DNA of 64,000 nucleotides. It comes from Loxodes magnus (taxonomy: Eukaryota; Ciliophora; Karyorelictea; Loxodida; Loxodidae). The notes under the pieces are model-generated. The model was not told the origin of the DNA. It was given only the letters and a program-made list of their open reading frames with translations, and did not search any database. A program made the translations under genes and the position numbers. Below are positions 41,007 through 52,315 of this stretch, one piece after another. The DNA is taken from assembly GCA_946699065.1 (NCBI GenBank), contig CAMPDV010002464.1, positions 1 to 64,000 on the forward strand. The letters are read 5' to 3'. Each line of letters starts with the position of its first letter. Position 1 is the stretch's first letter.

Positions 41007-41755
41007 CACTTTTCTAAATACTTATTACTTCTCAAAGAATACTCCTTAAAACTGAAACTCTATCTTCTTTTCTTACTTTACTTCCTCACTTTTCTAAATA
41101 CTTATTACTTCTCAAAGAATACTCCCTAAAACTGAAACTCTATCTTCTTTTCTTACTTCACTTCTTCACTTTTCTAAATACTTATTACTTATCAAAGAAT
41201 ACTCCCTAAAACTGAAACTCTATCTTCTTTTCTTACTTCACTTCTTCGCTTTTTTAAATACTTATTACTTCTCTAGCATACTCCTTAAAACTGAAATTCT
41301 ATCTTCTTTTCTTACTTCACTTCTTCACTTTTCTAAATACTTATTACTTCTCAAAGCATACTCCTTAAAACTGAAACTCTATCTTCTTTTCTTACTTCAC
41401 TTCTTCACTTTTCTAAATACTTATTACTTCTCAAAGCATACTGCTTAAAACTGAAATTCTATCTTCTTTTCTTACTTTACTTCTTCACTTTTCTAAATAT
41501 TTATTACTTCTAAAAGCATACTCCTTAAAACTGAAATTCTATCTTCTTTTCTTACTTCACTTCTTCACTTTTCTAAATACTTATTACTTCTCTAGCATAC
41601 TCCTTAAAACTGAAACTCTATCTTCTTTTCTTACTTCACTTCTTCACTTTTCTAAATTCTTATTACTTCTCAAAGCATACTCCTTAAAACTGAAACTCTA
41701 TCTTCCTTTCTTACTTCACTTCTTCACTTTTCTAAATACTTATTACTTCTCAAAG
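41007..41755 (+). repeat. Segmental duplication H, copy 1 (749 bp)
   Basis: Matches 45640-46388 at offset 4,633 bp with one difference that I could find (AAATACTT here against AAATTCTT before the ACTGC unit). It includes a CGCTTTTTTAAA unit (CG at 41247), the TCTCTAGC/ACTGC/AAATATTT/TCTAAAAGC cassette, a second TCTCTAGC unit and an AAACTC/CTTCCTTT unit. It ends at GCAT/GAAT. Confidence 0.92.
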
Positions 41756-43105
41756 CATACTCTTTAAAACTGAAATTCTATCTTCTTTTCTTACTTCACT
41801 TCTTCACTTTTCTAAATACTTATTACTTCTCAAAGCATACTCCTTAAAACTGAAATTCTATCTTCTTTTCTTACTTTACTTCCTCACTTTTCTAAATACT
41901 TATTACTTCTCAAAGCATACTCCTTAAAACTGAAATTCTATCTTCTTTTCTTACTTCACTTCCTCACTTTTCTAAATACTTATTACTTCTCAAAGAATAC
42001 TCCCTAAAACTGAAACTCTATCTTCTTTTCTTACTTCACTTCTTCACTTTTCTAAATACTTATTACTTCTCAAAGCATACTCCTTAAAACTGAAATTCTA
42101 TCTTCCTTTCTTACTTCACTTCTTCACTTTTCTAAATTCTTATTACTTCTCAAAGCATACTCCCTAAAACTGAAACTCTATCTTCCTTTCTTACTTCACT
42201 TCCTCACTTTTCTAAATACTTATTACTTCTCAAAGAATACTCCCTAAAACTGAAACTCTATCTTCTTTTCTTACTTCACTTCTTCACTTTTCTAAATACT
42301 TATTACTTCTCAAAGCATACTCCTTAAAACTGAAACTCTATCTTCCTTTCTTACTTCACTTCTTCACTTTTCTAAATACTTATTACTTCTCAAAGAATAC
42401 TCCCTAAAACTGAAACTCTATCTTCTTTTCTTACTTCACTTCTTCACTTTTCTAAATACTTATTACTTATCAAAGAATACTCCCTAAAACTGAAACTCTA
42501 TCTTCTTTTCTTACTTCACTTCTTCACTTTTCTAAATACTTATTACTTCTCAAAGCATACTCCTTAAAACTGAAATTCTATCTTCTTTTCTTACTTCACT
42601 TCTTCACTTTTCTAAATTCTTATTACTTCTCAAAGAATACTCCTTAAAACTGAAATTCTATCTTCTTTTCTTACTTTACTTCTTCACTTTTCTAAATTCT
42701 TATTACTTCTCAAAGAATACTCCCTAAAACTAAATTCTTTCTTCTTTTCTTACTTTACTTCTTCACTTTTCTAAATACTTATTACTTCTCAAAGCATACT
42801 CCTTAAAACTCAAATTCTTTCTTCCTTTCTTACTTTACTTCTTCACTTTTCAAAATACTTATTACTTCTCAAAGCATACTCCTTAAAACTCAAATTCTTT
42901 CTTCTTTTCTTACTTCACTTCTTCACTTTTCTAAATTCTTATTACTTCTCAAAGAATACTCCTTAAAACTGAAATTCTATCTTCTTTTCTTACTTTACTT
43001 CTTCACTTTTCTAAATTCTTATTACTTCTCAAAGAATACTCCCTAAAACTAAATTCTTTCTTCTTTTCTTACTTTACTTCTTCACTTTTCTAAATACTTA
43101 TTACT

Positions 43106-43735
43106 TCTCAAAGCATACTCCTTAAAACTGAAATTCTATCTTCTTTTCTTACTTCACTTCATCACTTTTCTAAATACTTATTACTTCTCAAAGCATACTC
43201 CTTAAAACTGAAATTCTATCTTCTTTTCTTACTTTACTTCTTCACTTTTCAAAATACTTATTACTTCTCAAAGCATACTCCTTAAAACTGAAATTCTATC
43301 TTCTTTTCTTACTTTACTTCTTCACTTTTCTAAATACTTATTACTTCTCAAAGCATACTCCTTAAAACTGAAATTCTATCTTCTTTTCTTACTTTACTTC
43401 TTCACTTTTCTAAATACTTATTACATCTCAAAGAATACTCCCTAAAACTGAAATTCTATCTTCTTTTCTTACTTCACTTCTTCACTTTTCTAAATATTTA
43501 TTACTTCTAAAAGCATACTCCTTAAAACTGAAATTCTATCTTCTTTTCTTACTTCACTTCTTCACTTTTCTAAATACTTATTACTTCTCAAAGCATACTC
43601 CTTAAAACTGAAATTCTATCTTCTTTTCTTACTTTACTTCCTCACTTTTCTAAATACTTATTACTTCTCAAAGCATACTCCTTAAAACTGAAACTTTATC
43701 TTCTTTTCTTACTTCACTTCTTCACTTTTCTAAAT
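43106..43735 (+). repeat. Segmental duplication D, copy 3
   Basis: Full-length partner of 32801-33430. The final unit ends AAATACTT here against AAATTCTT in copy 1. Its last part is in turn shared with 51.8 kb (duplication G), so copies D and G overlap by about two units. Confidence 0.9.
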
Positions 43736-44088
43736 ACTTATTACTTCTCAAAGCATACTCCTTAAAACTGAAATTCTATCTTCTTTTCTTACTTCACTTC
43801 TTCACTTTTCTAAATACTTATTACTTCTCAAAGCATACTCCTTAAAACTGAAATTCTTTATTCTTTTCTTACTTCACTTCTTCACTTTTCTAAATTCTTA
43901 TTACTTCTCAAAGCATACTCCTTAAAACTGAAATTCTATCTTCTTTTCTTACTTTACTTCTTCACTTTTCTAAATTCTTATTACTTCTCAAAGAATACTC
44001 CCTAAAACTAAATTCTTTCTTCTTTTCTTACTTCACTTCTTCACTTTTCTAAATACTTATTACTTCTCAAAGCATACTCCTTAAAACT
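43562..44088 (+). repeat. Segmental duplication G, copy 1 (527 bp)
   Basis: Matches 51789-52315 at offset 8,227 bp: TTTAC/TTCCTC, AAACTTTA, AAATTC, CTTTATTC with AAATTCTT, AAATTC/TTTAC with AAATTCTT, and GAATACTCCC with lost G25 and TTCAC. It ends at an ACTC/ACTG difference. It overlaps the 3' part of duplication D copy 3. Confidence 0.88.
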
Positions 44089-44114
44089 CAAATTCTTTCT
44101 TCTTTTCTTACTTT

Positions 44115-44589
44115 ACTTCTTCACTTTTCTAAATTCTTATTACTTCTCAAAGCATACTCCTTAAAACTGAAACTCTATCTTCCTTTCTTACTTCACTTCT
44201 TCACTTTTCTAAATACTTATTACTTCTCAAAGAATACTCCCTAAAACTGAAACTCTATCTTCTTTTCTTACTTCACTTCCTCACTTTTCTAAATACTTAT
44301 TACTTCTCAAAGCATACTCCTTAAAACTGAAACTCTATCTTCTTTTCTTACTTTACTTCTTCACTTTTCTAAATACTTATTACTTCTCAAAGCATACTCC
44401 TTAAAACTGAAATTCTATCTTCTTTTCTTACTTCACTTCTTCACTTTTCTAAATTCTTATTACTTCTCAAAGAATACTCCTTAAAACTGAAATTCTATCT
44501 TCTTTTCTTACTTTACTTCTTCACTTTTCTAAATTCTTATTACTTCTCAAAGAATACTCCCTAAAACTAAATTCTTTCTTCTTTTCTTA
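44115..44589 (+). repeat. Segmental duplication F, copy 2
   Basis: Partner of 40201-40675. It ends where the lost-G25 unit has TTCAC here and TTTAC in copy 1. Confidence 0.88.
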
Positions 44590-45639
44590 CTTCACTTCTT
44601 CACTTTTCTAAATACTTATTACTTCTCAAAGAATACTCCCTAAAACTGAAACTCTATCTTCTTTTCTTACTTCACTTCTTCACTTTTCTAAATACTTATT
44701 ACTTCTCAAAGCATACTCCTTAAAACTGAAATTCTTTCTTCTTTTCTTACTTCACTTCTTCACTTTTCTAAATACTTATTACTTCTCAAAGAATACTCCC
44801 TAAAACTGAAACTCTATCTTCTTTTCTTACTTCACTTCTTCACTTTTCTAAATACTTATTACTTATCAAAGAATACTCCCTAAAACTGAAACTCTATCTT
44901 CTTTTCTTACTTCACTTCTTCGCTTTTCTAAATACTTATTACTTCTCTAGCATACTCCTTAAAACTGAAATTCTTTCTTCTTTTCTTACTTTACTTCTTC
45001 ACTTTTCTAAATACTTATTACTTCTCAAAGCATACTCCTTAAAACTGAAATTCTATCTTCTTTTCTTACTTCACTTCATCACTTTTCTAAATACTTATTA
45101 CTTCTCAAAGCATACTCCTTAAAACTGAAATTCTATCTTCTTTTCTTACTTTACTTCTTCACTTTTCTAAATACTTATTACTTCTCAAAGCATACTCCTT
45201 AAAACTGAAACTCTATCTTCTTTTCTTACTTTACTTCCTCACTTTTCTAAATACTTATTACTTATCAAAGAATACTCCCTAAAACTGAAACTCTATCTTC
45301 TTTTCTTACTTTACTTCTTCACTTTTCTAAATACTTATTACTTCTCAAAGCATACTCCTTAAAACTCAAATTCTTTCTTCTTTTCTTACTTTACTTCTTC
45401 ACTTTTCTAAATACTTATTACTTCTCAAAGCATACTCCTTAAAACTGAAATTCTATCTTCTTTTCTTACTTCACTTCTTCACTTTTCTAAATACTTATTA
45501 CTTATCAAAGAATACTCCCTAAAACTGAAACTCTATCTTCTTTTCTTACTTCACTTCTTCGCTTTTCTAAATACTTATTACTTCTCAAAGCATACTCCTT
45601 AAAACTGAAATTCTTTTTTCTTTTCTTACTTCACTTCTT

Positions 45640-46388
45640 CACTTTTCTAAATACTTATTACTTCTCAAAGAATACTCCTTAAAACTGAAACTCTATCTTC
45701 TTTTCTTACTTTACTTCCTCACTTTTCTAAATACTTATTACTTCTCAAAGAATACTCCCTAAAACTGAAACTCTATCTTCTTTTCTTACTTCACTTCTTC
45801 ACTTTTCTAAATACTTATTACTTATCAAAGAATACTCCCTAAAACTGAAACTCTATCTTCTTTTCTTACTTCACTTCTTCGCTTTTTTAAATACTTATTA
45901 CTTCTCTAGCATACTCCTTAAAACTGAAATTCTATCTTCTTTTCTTACTTCACTTCTTCACTTTTCTAAATACTTATTACTTCTCAAAGCATACTCCTTA
46001 AAACTGAAACTCTATCTTCTTTTCTTACTTCACTTCTTCACTTTTCTAAATTCTTATTACTTCTCAAAGCATACTGCTTAAAACTGAAATTCTATCTTCT
46101 TTTCTTACTTTACTTCTTCACTTTTCTAAATATTTATTACTTCTAAAAGCATACTCCTTAAAACTGAAATTCTATCTTCTTTTCTTACTTCACTTCTTCA
46201 CTTTTCTAAATACTTATTACTTCTCTAGCATACTCCTTAAAACTGAAACTCTATCTTCTTTTCTTACTTCACTTCTTCACTTTTCTAAATTCTTATTACT
46301 TCTCAAAGCATACTCCTTAAAACTGAAACTCTATCTTCCTTTCTTACTTCACTTCTTCACTTTTCTAAATACTTATTACTTCTCAAAG
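45640..46388 (+). repeat. Segmental duplication H, copy 2
   Basis: Partner of 41007-41755. The cassette inside it is followed by another partial cassette at about 46550-46690, so the ACTGC to TCTAAAAGC pair occurs twice within 600 bp. Confidence 0.92.
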
Positions 46389-47114
46389 AATACTCCCTAA
46401 AACTAAATTCTATCTTCTTTTCTTACTTCACTTCCTCACTTTTCTAAATACTTATTACTTCTCAAAGAATACTCCCTAAAACTGAAACTCTATCTTCTTT
46501 TCTTACTTCACTTCTTCACTTTTCTAAATACTTATTACTTCTCAAAGCATACTGCTTAAAACTGAAATTCTATCTTCTTTTCTTACTTTACTTCTTCACT
46601 TTTCTAAATATTTATTACTTCTAAAAGCATACTCCTTAAAACTGAAATTCTATCTTCTTTTCTTACTTCACTTCTTCACTTTTCTAAATACTTATTACTT
46701 CTCTAGCATACTCCTTAAAACTGAAACTCTATCTTCTTTTCTTACTTTACTTCTTCACTTTTCTAAATACTTATTACTTCTCAAAGCATACTCCTTAAAA
46801 CTGAAATTCTATCTTCTTTTTTTACTTTACTTCTTCACTTTTCAAAATACTTATTACTTCTCAAAGAATACTCCCTAAAACTAAATTCTATCTTCTTTTC
46901 TTACTTCACTTCCTCACTTTTCTAAATACTTATTACTTCTCAAAGAATACTCCCTAAAACTGAAACTCTATCTTCTTTTCTTACTTCACTTCTTCACTTT
47001 TCTAAATACTTATTACTTCTCAAAGCATACTCCTTAAAACTGAAATTCTATCTTCCTTTCTTACTTCACTTCTTCACTTTTCTAAATTCTTATTACTTCT
47101 CAAAGCATACTCCC

Positions 47115-47605
47115 TAAAACTGAAACTCTATCTTCCTTTCTTACTTCACTTCTTCACTTTTCTAAATACTTATTACTTCTCAAAGCATACTCTTTAAAAC
47201 TGAAATTCTATCTTCTTTTCTTACTTTACTTCTTCACTTTTCTAAATACTTATTACTTCTCAAAGCATACTCCTTAAAACTGAAATTCTATCTTCTTTTT
47301 TTACTTTACTTCTTCACTTTTCAAAATACTTATTACTTCTCAAAGCATACTCCTTAAAACTGAAATTCTATCTTCTTTTCTTACTTCACTTCCTCACTTT
47401 TCTAAATACTTATTACTTCTCAAAGAATACTCCCTAAAACTGAAACTCTATCTTCTTTTCTTACTTCACTTCTTCACTTTTCTAAATACTTATTACTTCT
47501 CAAAGCATACTCCTTAAAACTGAAATTCTATCTTCCTTTCTTACTTCACTTCTTCACTTTTCTAAATTCTTATTACTTCTCAAAGCATACTCCCTAAAAC
47601 TGAAA
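47115..47605 (+). repeat. Segmental duplication E, copy 2
   Basis: Partner of 34655-35145. The unit upstream reads CCCTAAAAC here and CCTTAAAAC in copy 1, which sets the left limit. Confidence 0.88.
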
Positions 47606-50532
47606 TTCTATCTTCTTTTCTTACTTCACTTCTTCACTTTTCTAAATACTTATTACTTCTCTAGCATACTCCTTAAAACTGAAATTCTATCTTCTTTTCT
47701 TACTTCACTTCCTCACTTTTCTAAATACTTATTACTTCTCAAAGCATACTCCTTAAAACTGAAACTCTATCTTCTTTTCTTACTTTACTTCTTCACTTTT
47801 CTAAATACTTATTACTTCTCAAAGAATACTCCTTAAAACTGAAACTCTATCTTCTTTTCTTACTTCACTTCCTCACTTTTCTAAATACTTATTACTTCTC
47901 AAAGCATACTCCTTAAAACTGAAATTCTATCTTCTTTTCTTACTTTACTTCCTCACTTTTCTAAATACTTATTACTTCTCAAAGCATACTCCTTAAAACT
48001 GAAACTCTATCTTCTTTTCTTACTTTACTTCTTCACTTTTCTAAATACTTATTACTTCTCAAAGAATACTCCCTAAAACTGAAACTCTATCTTCTTTTCT
48101 TACTTAACTTCTTCACTTTTCTAAATACTTATTACTTCTCAAAGCATACTCCTTAAAACTGAAACTCTATCTTCTTTTCTTACTTCACTTCTTCACTTTT
48201 CTAAATACTTATTACTTCTCAAAGCATACTCCTTAAAACTGAAACTCTATCTTCTTTTCTTACTTTACTTCTTCACTTTTCTAAATTCTCATTACTTCTC
48301 AAAGAATACTCCCTAAAACTAAATTCTTTCTTCTTTTCTTACTTCACTTCTTCACTTTTCTAAATACTTATTACATCTCAAAGAATACTCCCTAAAACTG
48401 AAATTCTATCTTCTTTTCTTACTTCACTTCTTCACTTTTCTAAATATTTATTACTTCTCAAAGCATACTCCTTAAAACTGAAATTCTATCTTCTTTTCTT
48501 ACTTCACTTCTTCACTTTTCTAAATACTTATTACTTCTCAAAGCATACTCCTTAAAACTGAAACTCTATCTTCTTTTCTTACTTTACTTCTTCACTTTTC
48601 TAAATTCTCATTACTTCTCAAAGAATACTCCCTAAAACTAAATTCTTTCTTCTTTTCTTACTTCACTTCTTCACTTTTCTAAATTCTTATTACTTCTCAA
48701 AGCATACTCCTTAAAACTGAAATTCTATCTTCTTTTCTTACTTTACTTCTTCACTTTTCTAAATACTTATTACTTCTAAAAGCATACTCCTTAAAACTGA
48801 AACTCTATCTTCTTTTCTTACTTAACTTCTTCACTTTTCTAAATACTTATTACTTCTCAAAGCATACTCCTTAAAACTGAAATTCTTTCTTCTTTTCTTA
48901 CTTCACTTCTTCACTTTTCTAAATACTTATTACTTCTCAAAGAATACTCCCTAAAACTGAAACTCTATCTTCTTTTCTTACTTCACTTCTTCACTTTTCT
49001 AAATACTTATTACTTCTCAAAGCATACTCCTTAAAACTGAAATTCTTTCTTCTTTTCTTACTTCACTTCTTCACTTTTCTAAATACTTATTACTTCTCAA
49101 AGAATACTCCCTAAAACTGAAACTCTATCTTCTTTTCTTACTTCACTTCTTCACTTTTCTAAATTCTTATTACTTCTCAAAGAATACTCCCTAAAACTGA
49201 AACTCTATCTTCTTTTCTTACTTCACTTCTTCGCTTTTCTAAATACTTATTACTTCTCTAGCATACTCCTTAAAACTGAAATTCTATCTTCTTTTCTTAC
49301 TTCACTTCTTCACTTTTCTAAATACTTATTACTTCTCAAAGCATACTCCTTAAAACTGAAATTCTATCTTCTTTTCTTACTTCACTTCTTTGCTTTTCTA
49401 AATACTTATTACTTCTCAAAGCATACTCCTTAAAACTGAAATTCTATCTTCTTTTCTTACTTCACTTCTTCACTTTTCTAAATACTTATTACTTATCAAA
49501 GAATACTCCCTAAAACTGAAACTCTATCTTCTTTTCTTACTTCACTTCTTCGCTTTTCTAAATACTTATTACTTATCAAAGAATACTCCCTAAAACTGAA
49601 ACTCTATCTTCTTTTCTTACTTCACTTCTTCGCTTTTCTAAATACTTATTACTTCTCTAGCATACTCCTTAAAACTGAAATTCTATCTTCTTTTCTTACT
49701 TCACTTCTTCACTTTTCTAAATACTTATTACTTCTCAAAGCATACTCCTTAAAACTGAAATTCTATCTTCTTTTCTTACTTCACTTCTTCACTTTTCTAA
49801 ATTCTTATTACTTCTCAAAGAATACTCCTTAAAACTGAAATTCTATCTTCTTTTCTTACTTTACTTCTTCACTTTTCTAAATACTTATTACTTCTCAAAG
49901 CATACTCTTTAAAACTGAAATTCTATCTTCTTTTCTTACTTTACTTCCTCACTTTTCTAAATACTTATTACTTCTCAAAGAATACTCCTTAAAACTGAAA
50001 CTCTATCTTCTTTTCTTACTTCACTTCCTCACTTTTCTAAATACTTATTACTTCTCAAAGCATACTCCTTAAAACTGAAACTCTATCTTCTTTTCTTACT
50101 TTACTTCTTCACTTTTCTAAATACTTATTACTTCTCAAAGCATACTCCTTAAAACTGAAATTCTATCTTCTTTTCTTACTTTACTTCCTCACTTTTCTAA
50201 ATACTTATTACTTCTAAAAGCATACTCTTTAAAACTGAAATTCTATCTTCTTTTCTTACTTCACTTCATCACTTTTCTAAATACTTATTACTTCTCAAAG
50301 CATACTCCTTAAAACTGAAATTCTATCTTCTTTTCTTACTTCACTTCCTCACTTTTCTAAATTCTTATTACTTCTCAAAGCATACTGCTTAAAACTGAAA
50401 TTCTTTCTTCTTTTCTTACTTTACTTCTTTACTTTTCTAAATACTTATTACTTCTCAAAGCATACTCCTTAAAACTGAAATTCTATCTTCTTTTCTTACT
50501 TTACTTCCTCACTTTTCTAAATACTTATTACT

Positions 50533-51172
50533 TCTCAAAGAATACTCCTTAAAACTGAAATTCTATCTTCTTTTCTTACTTTACTTCTTCACTTTTCAAA
50601 ATACTTATTACTTCTCAAAGCATACTCCTTAAAACTGAAATTCTATCTTCTTTTCTTACTTCACTTCTTCACTTTTCTAAATACTTATTACTTCTCAAAG
50701 CATACTCCTTAAAACTGAAACTCTATCTTCTTTTCTTACTTTACTTCCTCACTTTTCTAAATTCTTATTACTTATCAAAGAATACTCCCTAAAACTGAAA
50801 TTCTATCTTCTTTTCTTACTTTACTTCTTCACTTTTCTAAATACTTATTACTTCTCAAAGCATACTCCTTAAAACTGAAATTCTATCTTCTTTTCTTACT
50901 TTACTTCTTCACTTTTCAAAATACTTATTACTTCTCAAAGCATACTCCTTAAAACTGAAATTCTATCTTCTTTTCTTACTTCACTTCTTCACTTTTCTAA
51001 ATACTTATTACTTCTCAAAGCATACTCCTTAAAACTGAAACTCTATCTTCTTTTCTTACTTTACTTCCTCACTTTTCTAAATACTTATTACTTATCAAAG
51101 AATACTCCCTAAAACTGAAATTCTATCTTCTTTTCTTACTTTACTTCTTCACTTTTCTAAATACTTATTACT
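50533..51172 (+). repeat. Tetramer higher-order repeat, 2 x 320 bp
   Basis: Units at 50533, 50613, 50693 and 50773 (TTTAC/TTCAAAATAC; TTCAC; AAACTC/TTTAC/TTCCTC; TATCAAAGAAT/CCCTAA) repeat at 50853, 50933, 51013 and 51093. Differences are GAAT against GCAT in the first unit and AAATTCTT against AAATACTT in the third. A fifth unit (51173) starts a third round but has TTCCTC. Confidence 0.9.
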
Positions 51173-51412
51173 TCTCAAAGCATACTCCTTAAAACTGAAA
51201 TTCTATCTTCTTTTCTTACTTTACTTCCTCACTTTTCAAAATACTTATTACTTCTCAAAGCATACTCCTAAAAACTGAAACTCTATCTTCTTTTCTTACT
51301 TCACTTCATCACTTTTCTAAATACTTATTACTTCTCAAAGCATACTCCTTAAAACTGAAATTCTATCTTCTTTTCTTACTTTACTTCTTCACTTTTCTAA
51401 ATACTTATTACT

Positions 51413-51892
51413 TCTCAAAGCATACTCCTTAAAACTGAAATTCTATCTTCTTTTCTTACTTTACTTCTTCACTTTTCAAAATACTTATTACTTCTCAAAG
51501 CATACTCCTTAAAACTGAAATTCTATCTTCTTTTCTTACTTTACTTCCTCACTTTTCTAAATACTTATTACTTCTCAAAGCATACTCCTTAAAACTGAAA
51601 TTCTATCTTCTTTTCTTACTTTACTTCCTCACTTTTCTAAATACTTATTACTTCTCAAAGCATACTCCTTAAAACTGAAATTCTATCTTCTTTTCTTACT
51701 TTACTTCTTCACTTTTCAAAATACTTATTACTTCTCAAAGCATACTCCTTAAAACTGAAATTCTATCTTCTTTTCTTACTTTACTTCCTCACTTTTCTAA
51801 ATACTTATTACTTCTCAAAGCATACTCCTTAAAACTGAAATTCTATCTTCTTTTCTTACTTTACTTCCTCACTTTTCTAAATACTTATTACT
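51413..51892 (+). repeat. Trimer higher-order repeat, 2 x 240 bp, identical
   Basis: 51413-51652 and 51653-51892 are identical to the eye: one TTTAC/TTCAAAATAC unit followed by two TTTAC/TTCCTC units, all with GCAT, CCTT and AAATTC. The perfect match suggests recent tandem duplication. Confidence 0.92.
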
Positions 51893-52315
51893 TCTCAAAG
51901 CATACTCCTTAAAACTGAAACTTTATCTTCTTTTCTTACTTCACTTCTTCACTTTTCTAAATACTTATTACTTCTCAAAGCATACTCCTTAAAACTGAAA
52001 TTCTATCTTCTTTTCTTACTTCACTTCTTCACTTTTCTAAATACTTATTACTTCTCAAAGCATACTCCTTAAAACTGAAATTCTTTATTCTTTTCTTACT
52101 TCACTTCTTCACTTTTCTAAATTCTTATTACTTCTCAAAGCATACTCCTTAAAACTGAAATTCTATCTTCTTTTCTTACTTTACTTCTTCACTTTTCTAA
52201 ATTCTTATTACTTCTCAAAGAATACTCCCTAAAACTAAATTCTTTCTTCTTTTCTTACTTCACTTCTTCACTTTTCTAAATACTTATTACTTCTCAAAGC
52301 ATACTCCTTAAAACT
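51789..52315 (+). repeat. Segmental duplication G, copy 2
   Basis: Partner of 43562-44088. It directly follows the trimer block 51413-51892, overlapping its last unit. Confidence 0.88.
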
